From assembly GCA_027257055.1 (NCBI GenBank), contig JAPVLO010000320.1, positions 558,001 through 622,000 on the forward strand: a DNA stretch of 64,000 nucleotides, given 5' to 3'. The notes under the pieces were generated by a model. The model was not told the origin of the DNA, made no database searches, and saw nothing but the letters and a program-made list of their open reading frames with translations. Every line of letters begins with the position of its first letter. The first letter of the stretch is position 1. This DNA comes from Cephalopachus bancanus (taxonomy: Eukaryota; Chordata; Mammalia; Primates; Tarsiidae). Both the position numbers and the translations under genes were made by a program. This document shows positions 24,166 to 36,604 of this stretch, in pieces.

Positions 24166-24277
24166 GCACCACCACCCCTGGCTTATTTTTATTTTTTGTA
24201 GTGATGAGTTCTCATTGTGCTGCCTAGGTCAGTCTCAAATTCCTGGCTCAAGCAACCCTCCTGCCTCAGCCTCCCAT
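24166..24277 (-). mobile_element. Alu right-arm fragment
   Basis: Ends abruptly at cagcctccca. Confidence 0.85.
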
Positions 24278-24456
24278 TGGACAAAAGGTGCAGGGGCGGC
24301 TGACCCCAGGCTCAGTGGCACAAAATGCCTGGAGGTGCCTATGCTACTATAGGAGGATGATGAAATCACAGACACGCCATGCTCAGGGCTTCTGGACCCA
24401 GAATAATCTTTTTAAGAAAACCATTAGAGCAAGTGGCTCTAACAACAATCACTTCT

Positions 24457-24757
24457 GGCCGGGCATGGTGGCTCACACCTGCAATTCCAACACTTTGGGA
24501 GGCTGAGGCAGGAGGGTTGCTTGAGCCCAGGAATTTGAGACTGACCTAGACAACACAATGAGAACCCATCTCTACAAAAAATAAAAATAAGCCAGGAGTG
24601 GTGGCGCACGCCTGCATTCCCAGCCACTCGGGAGGCTGAAGCAGAAAGATCACCCGAGCTCAGGAGGTTGAAGCTTCAGTGAGCCGTGATTGTGCCACTG
24701 CAAACCAGCCTGGGCAACAGAGTGAGACCCCAATTCAAATTATTTAAGATTAAAACT
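24457..24757 (+). mobile_element. Alu dimer, older type
   Basis: Starts ggccgggcatggtggctcacac; right-arm end gagtgagaccccaattc. Confidence 0.94.
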
Positions 24758-24957
24758 TTTTTAAAAAATCACTTCTCTGCAAAACTTGGGCTTATAGTCC
24801 ATGGATGTGTCCCAAAGCTGTCGGAGTCCTTTTAATCTACAAAAATTAGCCCTGAATTATTTTACTTGAGAAGTTTGCAGTCTTGTGACTCACAATTGAG
24901 CTGATTTTGATACACAGAGGGCTGAACTGTAGCCCCTGAAAATAAAGTGTCACTTTC

Positions 24958-25215
24958 ATTTTTTTTAAATATATTTTTATTTTAAAGATGTGGGGTACAA
25001 TTCAGGGATAGGTACATCAGTGGTCATCATACAGGTAAAGTTTGGGCCTCCCCTTGGTCCCCACTTCACCTGGTTTGAGATTGGGTACATTTATTGATGG
25101 TATGTGCCCCACCCCGCCCTGGCAATGTACCACTACTGCCGATCCCTTTCGTATAGTACTATGATAAATGTTCAGGGTCCACTTATGAGTGAGTACATGT
25201 TGTAATAAAGTGTCA
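24958..25215 (-). mobile_element. L1 3' UTR fragment, reversed
   Basis: Begins tatttttattttaaagatgtggggtacaa, the same 3' end as at 48540. atctcc-type ORF2 sequence is not included. Confidence 0.82.
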
Positions 25216-25797
25216 CTTTCTAGAGTGAAACTCAAAGTGACACTGAATTGCACCACAAGGTGAGAGGGTCACCCTTGAACACCCGTGTTACAATGAGGGC
25301 TTGTCCTTATTTTTCAGGAGGCAAACGCGAACCCCTCCAGTGAGACACAGCGCCATTCTGGGGCACTTCCTTCTAGTTTTATCTATGCCTTAACAAGGAA
25401 GGTTCTGGGCCACTAAGAAAATAGCGATGCTGACACCCTCAGACGGGGCCTCTGTTTGTGGGAGGTGGAACAGCCTCCCTCTCCTTCACACCCAGAGCCT
25501 GGTGCCTGGGGACCGCGGCCCTGCTCACACTTCCCTGGGGGAGGGAGGACGCCCCCCACACCCTGCCCCAACCCCACTCCCAGTCCTAGTCTTGTTATCC
25601 TATCGGTCTCCCCTCGGAGAACCAGGAGCCACAGGAGGCCAAACACAGTGTAGGCTTTGTTCCTGGGGCTCAACAAACATTTGCTAGAGGGAAGGCGGGC
25701 GGCCCCAATCCCATCCCCTCGGGTGATGGTGAAGCCATGCCTGCTCCAAGACACGACTGGAGAGTGTCCACCCAGAAGCCCCTGAACAAGGCAGCAC

Positions 25798-26091
25798 TTT
25801 TTTTTTTTTTTTTTTTGAGTTGGAGTCTCACTCTGTTGCCCAGACTGGAGTGCAGTGGCCGCTCGCGGCCACCGCAGCCTTGACCTGCTGGGCTCCAGCA
25901 ATCCTTCCACCTCAGCCTTCCGAGTAGCTGGAATTACAGGCATGGGCTACCATGCCTGGCTGATTTTTTTATTTATTGTAGAGATGCGGTCTCGCTGCCC
26001 AGGCGGGTCTCAAACCCGAGGGCTCAGGAAATCCACTCACCTCAGCCTCCCAAAGGCGCAGGATTACAGGCTGAGCCACCGAGCCCGGCTA
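25798..26091 (-). mobile_element. Alu dimer, young type
   Basis: Has the shortened linker ctcgctgcccaggcgggtctc (reverse) also found in the copies at 40764, 42847 and 47827. Confidence 0.95.
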
Positions 26092-26264
26092 GCACTACTT
26101 TTTAAACAAAAGCTACTATTCAGTGAGCACTAACTTAAGGTGCCACGCCCAAAGTGAGCACCTACTTGAGGCCCCAGTTGGTGGATCTGCCCCAAAACTC
26201 CAGAAGGGTGAGAGCTTCAGGCTTAGTTCAGAGCTGAGAAATGGGTCTCAGCCATCCTCTCACA

Positions 26265-26465
26265 TTTACATGGCCCTTTCCAGTGCACAAAGCATCCTCC
26301 TCCTTCCTGCCACAATAACTAACCTTCCCCAGGCAGGTACGAGGATTATCACCCTCGTTTTCTATGTGGAAGGAAACTGGCTCTCGGAGGTGAAGTCATT
26401 TACTCAAGGACAAACAGCTCTGAGAAGAAGAGCCAGGGCCAACCTTGGGTCTCCTAACGTGTGAC
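26265..26465 (-). mobile_element. MIR, reversed
   Basis: ggaaactggctctcggaggtgaagtcatttactcaagg. Confidence 0.7.
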
Positions 26466-27394
26466 TGGAGGCCTTTTCCCTCTATTCCACCCTCTTCTCA
26501 AACGCCCACGGGCAGGAGGAGGCCCACAAAAGTCACCTTTTTGTTTCCCCCCCGAGTGGCCATGTCCATGTTTCCAGCAACCTGGACTGGGGCCAGGGAA
26601 TGAAATGGGCTGGAAGGTGGCAGCTCCAGGAGGGGCAGTCAAGGGCATCTTGAGCTAACCATGGCCTGTCCTGGACCAGTGGCCAAGTCCTGATAAAGCT
26701 GAGAGCGTGTGAGAACCCCATGTCCTGCCCACCCGGGCTCACCACAGGGACAGCGGTGGAATGAAGCCACCCAGAAATCATGTTGCAGCGACTCAGAAAA
26801 CGGTGGCTGTTGTTATCCACCCCACCTGGGGCTCTTAACCCCGGAGTTTACGAGTATGCACAAATCCATGGAAGTCACTTTGCGTGGGTCTCTCTTTTCC
26901 ACCCAAGTGTAGTCTCCCGGCCAGTATTCTGCTCTTTGTCCTTCCTCAAAGAGGAGAACCTGTCAGCCAACGAGCAGATTTTCACTGAGTACTTACTAAT
27001 TGCTGGATGCCTTCATTCTCACCTTGTGAGCTTCATGGTAGGATTTTAGGCTTCCCTGGCTAAACCGTTTTGCACCCTAGTCTTCTGGCTTCAGAGTTTT
27101 CATCTGATACCCTCCTTCTTCTTCCGCTGAGCTTCCCACTGGCCATCCCCACTCGTGCTCACACATGCCTCCCTTTTCCTGCAGTCACATGTTTACACAC
27201 TTGTGGCTTTTTCTGGAGAACGAATATACACCCTTCAGATTCTCCCAAGGAGTCCACGGCCAGAGGAAGGTTACACACCATTGCAACGCACCACGAGCTG
27301 CCCAGAGCAGCATGGTCCTCTGGAGCAGCCCTGGAGCCCACGTCTGAGATTGTGAACCTCCCAGTAACAGGAATGCGCTTCTCTAATGCAGCTG

Positions 27395-27565
27395 GAGCCA
27401 CCAGGCTCAGTGCTGAGCTGTTCACACGCAGAATCTCATCTGATCTTCCCACGCCCTGGGTGGCGCCACGCTCTCCCCATTTGACAGGTGAGAAAACCGA
27501 AGTTCAGAGACACCAGAAAACCCACCTGACGCGGCACCATTCATAAGCAGCAGGCCCAGAGTTCA
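27395..27565 (-). mobile_element. MIR, reversed
   Basis: cccatttgacaggtgagaaaaccgaagttcagaga. Confidence 0.72.
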
Positions 27566-27764
27566 AAGCAGAATGGCACAGGAAGCCACAGACAGCTAAA
27601 CATTCCCTCCCTGGCGCCTCCACACCCTGACACCGACCTGATCCTGCCCACATCAGGGAGGCAGCCTGAGTGTCTGATCGATTCTATCTGCAGTCACTCC
27701 CCACCACTCTTGGCTCTTAAGATTCACCCGGCACTCACACCACATGTCTAGCACAGAAGGTGGT

Positions 27765-27881
27765 ATCAGAGTCCCTGGGGAGCTGGTCAGACGTGCACAT
27801 TCTCACTCAGGTCCTTTAAACCCATCTCTGGGGTGTGGCCCAGGAATCTGAGTTTCAACAAACTCTCCAGGAAATTCTTTT
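27765..27881 (+). mobile_element. MER5A, first part
   Basis: tgtggcccaggaatctgagtttcaacaaactctccagg is the family core. Interrupted by the Alu at 27882. Confidence 0.8.
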
Positions 27882-28153
27882 CTTCTTAGAATTGGGGTCT
27901 TACTCTGTTGCCCAGGCTGGAGGGTGGCGGCATGATCATGACTAACCACAGCCTCGATCTCCTAGGCTCAGGTGATCCTCCCACCTCAGCCTCCTGAGTA
28001 GCTGGGACTATAAGCACGTGCCACCATACCTAGCTAATTTTGTGATTTTTTTGTAGAGACAAGGTCTCGCTACGTTGCCCAGGCCGGTCTCAAACTCCCA
28101 TCTCGACCTCCCAAAGTGCTGGGATCACAAGCATGAGCCACTGTACCCAGCCT
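27882..28153 (-). mobile_element. Alu dimer inserted in MER5A
   Basis: Flanked by ctctccaggaaattct and ctctccaggaatttct; the host element continues on both sides. Confidence 0.94.
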
Positions 28154-28192
28154 CTCCAGGAATTTCTGATGCCACTCAAGCTCAAGAAGCTG
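28154..28192 (+). mobile_element. MER5A, remainder after Alu
   Basis: aatttctgatgccactcaagctcaagaa completes the element. Confidence 0.75.
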
Positions 28193-28399
28193 TTTTCTGG
28201 CACTGCTTGACTCTGGGGAGGCTCTCGCCTGGACCCAGCACCCCAGGGTCATCTACTGATGTAGAGGCTCGTCACCCAAAAAGAAGAGAAGCTGCCCACA
28301 TTTTCCAGCCCTGCCCTGTCATATCCTGGAAGGGACACAGAAGCAGCAGAAAGGAAACCTCTCCCAAGAGGCCTGTGATGAATGACTCCTTGGCCTTCT

Positions 28400-28475
28400 T
28401 TTTTTTGAGTCAGAGTCTCACTCCATCGCCCAGGCTGGAGTGTAGGGGCCCGCTCACAGCCACCCCAGCATCGAC
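28400..28475 (-). mobile_element. Alu 3' end fragment
   Basis: Holds only the last 75 or so bases of the element, just downstream of the 30-nt exon's donor. Confidence 0.88.
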
Positions 28476-28532
28476 TGGAGATGGTAACAGAAAAACAGGG
28501 GGTTCACATGTAAATAAATATCTCTCACCTAC

Positions 28533-28562
28533 CTGAAAGGCTATTGAGTCGCTTTTGCTGTT
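28533..28562 (-). CDS. SORBS1: SORBS1 30-nt microexon
   Basis: This exon encodes EQQKRLNSLS; human has EQQKRLSSLS. The acceptor follows an uninterrupted 11-T run ending accacag|AACAGC, and the donor is TTTCAG|GTAGGT. It is phase 1-1, so its use is optional for the frame. A partial minus-strand Alu ends about 60 nt downstream of the donor (28400-28475). The Gln-Gln-Lys-Arg start joins directly to the QHNR end of the previous exon. Confidence 0.93.
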
Positions 28563-29854
28563 CTGTGGTAAAAAAAAAAAAGAAGATACATGTGAGATTT
28601 ATTCAGCACACAGGATGACCAAGAAGCCCTGGCAAAACTAGTTAGGATCCCAACTCTGTGTCCTCACTGTCCCCTGAGCTTAGACGCCACAACCTGCAGT
28701 GCTGACTACGGGGTGTCAGTCCCATCCCAAGATGTGGGTGGGGCGCCTCCCAGCCCCTCCTCTCCCCAGATCTGCACAGGGATTTGGGGGAACTGCCACA
28801 GTTTTCCTAGCTGTTTACATCTTGACTCAAGATGATCTCATCACTGACGGGAATCCTGCCAACTTCCCTGGCCTCCAGTGAGCAAGACCTTATATGATTC
28901 TAGTCCTGGTACCTTTGGAGGGAAACGTAATTTACAAGCACAACTATAGCAGCGACCGTCTCCTGAGAGCTTGCTAAACGCCTGACACTGTTTTAAGAGC
29001 TTTTATACATAACAGGTGTAATCTCTGAATCAACCCTCAATCTGGGTGGTCAAGAGTACAAGAGAAATCCTAAAATAAAAATCAGTGTGACCAAGAGACT
29101 TTGGATAAGGGACACAAATGACCCAAGAGGACATTAAGTATCAGCTGAGTCCAGAATGAGGATTCTCTGACTCCCAGCTCGGGGTTCACTCCAACTAATC
29201 ACTGGGCCCACGCTGGTCCCAACACTGAAGGCCTATCGGTCTGTCCCCATCCTGGGTACACGTGTGGAGGGAAGGCGACCAGCTCCTTTGTGGCACATCC
29301 TCTGTATCTGTGCTATGAGATAAGCACAAAAATGACCTTTACCTTCCACAGCTGCTAAATATAAAGCAGTCGCATAGATAAAAATAGAACATCTGCCAGC
29401 CCATGCGTGCTGTCATCACCCTCCTTGGCTACATCCCCACCTCGAACCAGTGTGGGCAAGAAGAAAGCAGAGAGCATCATGGAAGCTCACGGCCGGGGGA
29501 GTGGCGCCTGTCCAGCCCCGATGTGAGGGAAAGCAGGACAAAAAGAAGCCCAGTAGAGCTATGGGCTCAGCTCTGCCAACGACTTACAGATGATGATGGC
29601 CAACCATGTGACCTCTTGGTCTCAGTTTCCTCATCTGCTACGTCCAAGAGTCCTAGGACACCTAAAAGGACCTACAGTTCCTACACTCTTCTCTGCAAGC
29701 TGCTCCCAGGTGGCAGAAGTGAATGTATTTCATCTAGAAGGCTATGGTGCCCCCACTTCTGAGTCGTGAAACGGCCTTTCTTGTCACCGGATGACAAACA
29801 CACGGCACAGATAACAGTAGCTGTTCTCAGTGGTGTTATTTTATCTTTTAGTTT

Positions 29855-29985
29855 TCTTTTTTTTTGAGTTGGAGTCTCCCTCTGTCGCCCAGACTGGAGT
29901 GCAGTGGGCTGCTGGGCTCCGGCGATCCTTCCACCTCAGCCTTCCGAGTAGCCGGAACTACAGGTGCGCACTACCATGCCCGGCT
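29855..29985 (-). mobile_element. Alu right-arm piece
   Basis: Abuts the next Alu at a long T-run. Confidence 0.9.
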
Positions 29986-30187
29986 GATTTTTTTTTTTTT
30001 TTTTTTTTTTTTTTGAGTTGAAGTCTCACTCAGTCGCCCAGACTGGAGTGCAGTGGCCACTCCCAGCCACTGCAGCCTCAGCTTTCCAAGTAGCCGGAAT
30101 TACAGGCGTGCGCTACCACGTCCGGCTAATTTTTTTATTTATGGTAGAGATGAGGTCTCGCCAAGTTGCCCAGGTGGTCTCGAACCC
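29986..30187 (-). mobile_element. Alu, 5' truncated
   Basis: Probably inserted into the A tail region of its neighbour. attttatcttttagttt and attttatcttttaattt flank the pair as a whole (29837 and 30189). Confidence 0.88.
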
Positions 30188-30283
30188 TATTTTATCTTTT
30201 AATTTTTTAAAAATATCAGATTCGATGGCTACCATGTTTTCCTAAGCTTTGGCTCCCTCCCCTATCTTGGGGAGGTGAATCTC

Positions 30284-30314
30284 CTCTCTCTCTCTCTCTT
30301 TCATTCTCTCTCTG
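30284..30314. repeat. TC dinucleotide repeat
   Basis: Imperfect ctctct run, broken at tttcatt. Confidence 0.88.
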
Positions 30315-30349
30315 ATTTACTTTCTAAATAAATTAGATTTCCCAATCCA

Positions 30350-30549
30350 AAAAAAGGAATTTTAGATTCAAGGGGTCCATGTGCAGATATGAGACCTAGG
30401 CCTAGTGCATACTAGTGAGCTTTGTGTTTCTACTGAGCCCGTCACCCAGATAGTGGTACCCACCAGGCAATTTTTCAACCCTTGCCCTCTTCCCTCCCTT
30501 TAAGAGTCCGTGTCTGTTGCTATAGATGTCTCTTAGCAGTGTTGTGCTT
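30350..30549 (-). mobile_element. Old L1 3' end fragment
   Basis: aatttttcaacccttgccctcttccctccct and gtccatgtgcagat-like pieces follow the reversed L1 3' UTR. Confidence 0.65.
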
Positions 30550-30565
30550 AAAAGTTAGAAATGAG

Positions 30566-30641
30566 GTGTGGACAGCTCTCTTACCGCTGTCCAGCCCGCT
30601 GTCTCCCATGTAGCATACTCAATAAATCTGTTTACTCTAAA
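30566..30641 (+). mobile_element. 76-bp insert with polyadenylation signal, flanked by 16-bp direct repeats
   Basis: aaaagttagaaatgag occurs exactly at 30550-30565 and 30642-30657. The insert ends actcaataaatctgtttactctaa, so AATAAA lies 16 nt before the A-run. The upstream junction is ctt/aaaa, the L1 endonuclease preference. It looks like the 3' tip of a polyadenylated transcript, perhaps an LTR R region, copied in by L1. Source unknown. Confidence 0.75.
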
Positions 30642-30715
30642 AAAAGTTAGAAATGAGAAAACCTAGGGTGAGCCCTAGACTGTTTCTTGTGTCAATAACA
30701 CAAGTCTGGAACCAC

Positions 30716-30835
30716 CGAGCTCTGGTTCTCAGCGTGGTCCATGGGCCTGCAGCACTGGCGTACCCGGCAAGTTTGCCAAAATGCAGAATCTAGTCTCCCC
30801 CTAGCCTAGACTGATCTGAACCTGTAGGTTGAGAA
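30716..30835 (+). mobile_element. MER5-like relic
   Basis: Starts ctctggttctcagcgtggtccatgggcctgcagca; the rest is decayed. Confidence 0.65.
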
Positions 30836-32123
30836 GACTCCCAGAAGCCTAAGCACAGAGACTGGGAAGCCTGGGGCAAGGGGACTCGTGCACCTCTTCT
30901 AGTTCCTCGAGTTTTCTGATTCAAATTCTCCTCTCCAGGCTGATGGTAAGTGCTCTGCCCTCAAAGGCAAGTGGCATGAAAACTGAGGAAAGAAAAGGAA
31001 GGTGCTGTGTGGTTCACAGCCCCCAGTGCCAGGCCAGATGCCCAGTGCCCCTGATTCCCGCGGGGGGAGGCTGGCTTGGAGAGACAGGAATATCGTCACA
31101 CTATGCCCTGGGACAGTTCAGGCAGAAACAAAAGGGGGGAACTTTTTTAGAATGACTAAATTGGAATTCCAGAAGTGGAGTAAAGTTGCCATTCCCTCAA
31201 GAGACGTTGCAATAGTTAAGACATTGTTTTTATGGATACTGTTTATGAAGCAAAGCAGAGCTGCCAGGTTGGGTAAATTCTAAAGCAATGCCAAAAACCG
31301 TTGACCTACACCCCGTTTACCAGGATTAACACAGGGCTGGGCCAGTAAGTCTCTTCTATTCTTCTCTACTCTTCCTGCCCTGCCCGCTTAGTAAGGAATT
31401 CATTTGTTCAAGGAAGATGCAAAAAGGAACTACAGGCATTTCCACACCCAAAGATGTCTCACTAGATGTCATCAGAGGGACTTGGCAGGAGCAGCTGACA
31501 TTACACTTGGCATTTCCCAAAACCCAAGTTGCCTTGGGAATAAATCCCATTTTTAAAGAAGCTGCCTTTTCTTCTGGGAACTAACTTGCTTCTGTTTGAC
31601 TGATTTTTTTTTTTTAAATGAGTCACAAGAAAGTTCAGAGAACCAAAGTTTCACTTTGTCCTGCATTGCAGGACACTTTCTGGGCAAGGGCTGCCACTGG
31701 CAGTAAGGGGCATGGCACAGCCCAGGGAGTGAGGACTCCTGCAGAGACCAGGGTGGGGGTTGGGACCCTTATTATCTACTGAGGGACACAGACTCACGGG
31801 TGAGAATTAATATAGGAGTCACACAGAGTGAAAGAAACCAAAGCAACTGAGACAACTTTAAGATGCTAGTGGGGAGATCTGAAGTGACAGAAAACATTTT
31901 CTTCATCTACTTTTCAAGTTAGAAGCAGGAAACAGAAAATTTTACTTAGTATGGAAAACAACTAAAAATAGAATCAATTTAATGGAAAGGGGAGAGGAGA
32001 AAACTATGAAGTCCAAGAACAAGGTGTCAGGAAAACAAGTATCTGCTATCTAAGTTGGAGCTCTGATCAAAATAATTATGACCTCCACTGTTCTTTGAAA
32101 TTGAGATTAAAAAGTCCTTTCTG

Positions 32124-32355
32124 AGCCAGGTGTGGTGGCTCATGCCTGTAATCCCAGCACTTTGGGAGGCTGAGGCAAGAGGATTGCCTGAGCCCAGGGT
32201 TTGAAACCAGTCTGGGCAACTTGGAGAGACCTCGTGTTTACAATTTTAAGAAAAATTGGCTAGGTGTAGTGCCACATACCTGTAGTTCCAGCTACTTGGC
32301 AGGCTGAGGTGGGAGGATCACCTGCCACTACACTCCAGCCTAGGTGACAGTGAGG
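32124..32355 (+). mobile_element. Alu dimer with internal deletion
   Basis: Lacks about 40 nt of the right arm and has lost the A tail. Confidence 0.9.
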
Positions 32356-32490
32356 TTTCTACTCTTTTTGCCACACTAGAAAACAGCCTGAAAACTTTAC
32401 ATTTCAAGCTGCAAAGGACTTTTGTAAAGGGAAAGTTTATCCCTCTATGGAATTCCAAAAAGAACACTTGGGATTTAGAATTGTTTTCTG

Positions 32491-32648
32491 GTGCCAGGCA
32501 CGGTGGCTCATACCTATAATCCCAGCATTTTAGAAGACCAAGGTGAAAGGATTGCCTGAGCCCACGGGTTCGAGACAAGCCTGGGCAACTTGGGGAGACC
32601 TCGTCTCTACAATAAATCAAGAAAAAGTAGCCACACAAAGAAAAAAAA
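32491..32648 (+). mobile_element. Alu left arm with A-rich tail
   Basis: Ends after the caataaatc linker in an A run. It may have been retroposed from a transcript that ended in the linker. Confidence 0.85.
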
Positions 32649-33067
32649 ACCCACAGAATTGTCTCCTGGAGTTTCAAAGCAGAAGGGTCAACATATACAA
32701 TTACTACCTCAAAGCACCTCTGTTTCACCTAACCCCAAGGTTCCCCCTTCACAGAAGCAGAAGAACCAACCAGAAGCAGTCAGAGAAACTATAGAAAACA
32801 ACATGAAAACTCTCAGCGGAGCTGCCTGGTGTAGTGACAGAGAGTCACATGGACCTCATGTCCCCAGGGGAAGCCACTGAATGACAGCCCGATGCAGCCA
32901 CAGCACGAATGAAGGCCAGTGAGCCACCATGAAGGAGGAACAAAGACACGTTTTACATTCTAGAAAACTTTCTGGACAGAATGTTTTCTTTTTAAAATTC
33001 GGTACTCAAAATTCTGCTTCCTAGACAATTCCATATACCAGTATACCAAGAAACTAAATCATTTCTT

Positions 33068-33278
33068 TTTCTTTTTTTGAGTTGGAGTCTCACTCTGTCA
33101 CCCAGGCTGGAGTGCAGTGGCAGGTTCACAGCCACCCCAGCGTTGACCTGTTGGGCTCCGGTGATCCTTCCACCTAAGTCTCCCAAGTAGCTGGAACTAC
33201 AGTCAGGTGTCACCACGCCCGGCTAATATTTGATTTATTGTAGAGATGAGGTCAATCCATTTGCCTCAGCCTCCCAAA
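33068..33278 (-). mobile_element. Alu dimer with internal deletion
   Basis: The reversed left arm is missing most of its central part. Confidence 0.9.
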
Positions 33279-33666
33279 GTGCTGAATTTGTGACACATCT
33301 TAAAGGAGTTCTTACGGTACCTAGATTTTTTAAGCTACGTCGCTAATTAGAATCCTCATAAGGAATTAAGAGACACACACTTTTTCCCTTCTTCTTCTGT
33401 GTGTGTTACTATCTGAGTAAGACAACCACAAACACCTACAGAACACACACTAACCCAGTTTACTCACTCAGACACCTGACGTCACCCCAAGTCAGGGGTC
33501 TCTGTCTGCTGGAATCTATTTTATGGGTCACGGGAGTGAGTAAACTGGGGCACATTCTCAGGAAACAATGGGATTTGTGAAAATGTTTGTGGAATGACAG
33601 AATTCTTGCCCCAATATCACAGAATAGCTACGTTGGGTCCAGTAGGTTGGGAGAGGGCTGCCTTAC

Positions 33667-33811
33667 CTCGATTGTGTTGTAAGAGCACAATAGTGGGATT
33701 GACAATCGTTGTGGACGGGTAGGCGGATGATGGCTTGCTAGCTGGTGTAAAGGCTTGGGAGTCACTTTCAGCACGGGAAGAAGAATCTTCATTTAGCAGA
33801 GGGCTGGAACC
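33667..33811 (-). CDS. SORBS1: SORBS1 exon, SAYPSTTIVNPTIVLLQHNR segment
   Basis: This 145-nt exon encodes GSSPLLNEDSSSRAES, DSQAFTPASKPSSAYP and STTIVNPTIVLLQHNR. The last part is invariant in the human protein I recall. The acceptor is gttttcctttcag|GGTTCC and the donor is AATCGAG|GTAAGG. It enters in phase 0 and leaves in phase 1. Codons differ from human mainly in the Ser/Glu-rich first third. Confidence 0.97.
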
Positions 33812-34521
33812 CTGAAAGGAAAACAAACAATGTAACTAACTATATAAACATAGGGAATCCAGAGTCCCCGCTTCTTAAAAAGAAGACATGGAAAGCATTA
33901 CAAAGAACTTATTTATAAAAAGAAATGCAATCAGTGAGACATTGTATCATTAATTCCAGTTAGCAGTTTGATCTGGAATGCTTTGTTGTTGTTAGTAAGA
34001 GGAGAGACAGGGATAGTGAATGTTACTGAAAGTCTCAGCAATGTCATTCATTACTTTCACCTGGTAACAGTGGTGGGTCAATCCGGTTACTGAAAGAGCA
34101 AATTCAAATCAAAGGAGAATGGCATGCAAAACCCATGCAATTCCAAATGCGATCCAAGAATGAGAGCTGGTTTAATAGGGAAAAACCAGGGAAGTTTAGT
34201 ACACTGTGTCGAGAAATGTAAGACAAGAAGACGAGGACGTGAAGACAGCAAGAAGGTAAGTAGCTGTTCTCTTGGAAAGCTACTCTTAGCATCAGCAACA
34301 CTGAGCAATTTTACTGATGCTTGCTTGTGAGATTTGAATCCTATCCTATGCCTCTGTGACATTTTTTCACTCTAATATCAAAGTGACAAAAATCTCTGAA
34401 GTAAAAAAGGCTTATGAGAATCTAGACTTCGAAAACTGGAGGACTCTGTCAGAAACACCAATAAAGTTATTAATACTAACATAATCTGCCTAATGGGGAG
34501 AATATATGATGGTCTTTGTAA

Positions 34522-34960
<439 letters not shown>

Positions 34961-36424
34961 GAGAGCAAGATTTTGATAGTAACTCTTGAAGCAATAATCA
35001 GAGGTCAACTACAGCGTAAGTGCTTAAAGCACAAGGGCCACCTCCCATCTGCACCTGACACTGTGCCCTGTGGACAGTAGTTTCTCATGACACGTGAATG
35101 GCAGGAGGCATCTACCAGCAAAGGCATGCCTGAACAAACATCTTCAAAGAGAAGATGAGGGTATCAGCACCCAGGACAGCTCCCAACACACAGTAGGTGC
35201 TTCCTAAACACCGAGTAGGTTGGTCTGTCTCTCCTTAAAGTGTTCTCAATAGCTGTTGTTAGTGCTGGCCGCTCAACTTAGTGACTAATACTCGAGAAGC
35301 ACAGAATGAACTTATATAAAAGTGCCTCATCTCAATTCCTCCGTTTATAAAGTGGAAAATAATTACACTTTCCCTAATTTGTCTCCAAAGTGATACAATG
35401 AAGATAAATGACACGCCATTAAAAATTCTGCCAGAATGCACCCCAGAAATACAAAATATCAGGCATACAGCTCTTGAAAGCATAAATGCCTAATGTGATA
35501 TTTGGGTGGATGTCGTCTGAGCATTAAGCATTTTACAAATTCTACTCTGTGTCTTATTTCTGGAACATCACAAACACAGCTCGCGACTAAAAGAGCTCGG
35601 ATCAATTAACATGATTTTGTTCTTCCCCTTGACACTCAGACAGCTCCAGATGGAGCAGGAATCACCTCATGGCTCAGCCGCCATCCACAGGGGTTCTTGC
35701 CCTTAAACAATTCTCTTTCAGAGGAGGAATCCAAGCAATTTCCTTTTTCACCTCTTACTCTGTTACCCGGGACCAAACCAGGAGTCCTTGGGCCAACTGA
35801 CATCCTTTTGGCTAACTCCAGGCTGGTGAGTCGGGTTTGAGAAACTGAGGACACTGTCCCAACTAATCCGTCCCGGCATACCTAAAACAAACTCCATATG
35901 AATACCTAGATCTACACAAATGGCACGTTGCAGGGTACTCAGCAAAACCACTCGCAATGGTATACTAAACACGAGACTCACTTTAAGTGAGTCTCCCAAA
36001 ATAAGACCAGCTTCACAATTCTAAGTTCGGCTGAGTCTCGGGGGTGGCAGGACCCCTCATCGAGGGAACAAGCTAGCATTTTTCTCCAGCGAGACCGACC
36101 TGCAAAGCTCAACGCTAGGAGGCCATCTGAGCCCATGGGCCACGTTGGGTCTGCTCCTGACCCAACTGTATTTTGCTGCACTAGGGATTTAAGAGGTCCC
36201 AGCCCAGGATGTAACAGTTCCCAGCTCTGGTGTGCCTGATGCCTCATTATAATTTCTCTAATAAGCCAAATAAAAAATTTCCTTCCTGCTTTCTGCACGA
36301 CTGGCTTCAGCTTAACAAACCATTTGGGCCAGTTTTGTCAGCATACCTCTTTACACAAAGGGATGTCAGTGTTTAGTTCCATCAGCCAATCACATGACTC
36401 ACTAGCCTGCTACATTGCAAAATC

Positions 36425-36604
36425 GAATGTGGCGTGCAGACCCCAGCACCAGAAACCCCAGGGGTGCCTGCAACCAAGTGAGAGTCCCAGGCTCTTCTCC
36501 AGACCTTCTCAATCAGAAATTCCAGGAGTGTAACTGGAGGAGACCACTCAGACAAGCCTCCCTGACCCTCGGATGATCCCATGTACATCAAGCTTGAGAA
36601 CTGA
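36425..36604 (+). mobile_element. MER5-like relic
   Basis: ccttctcaatcagaaattcca and atcaagcttgagaactga match the family core and end. Confidence 0.65.

Larger units (their letters stand above)
28563..33666 (-). other. SORBS1: SORBS1 intron, 5.1 kb
   Basis: Holds two abutting Alus, an L1 tail, a short flanked retro-insert, a MER5 relic and three Alus. Unique stretches 28600-29850, 30850-32110 and 32660-33060 contain nothing identified. Confidence 0.85.

Noticed and set aside
30566..30641. Solo LTR of an endogenous retrovirus
   Set aside because: Only a short polyadenylation-signal segment is present, the 16-bp direct repeats are longer than the usual 4-6 bp retroviral duplication, and no TG...CA ends are seen.
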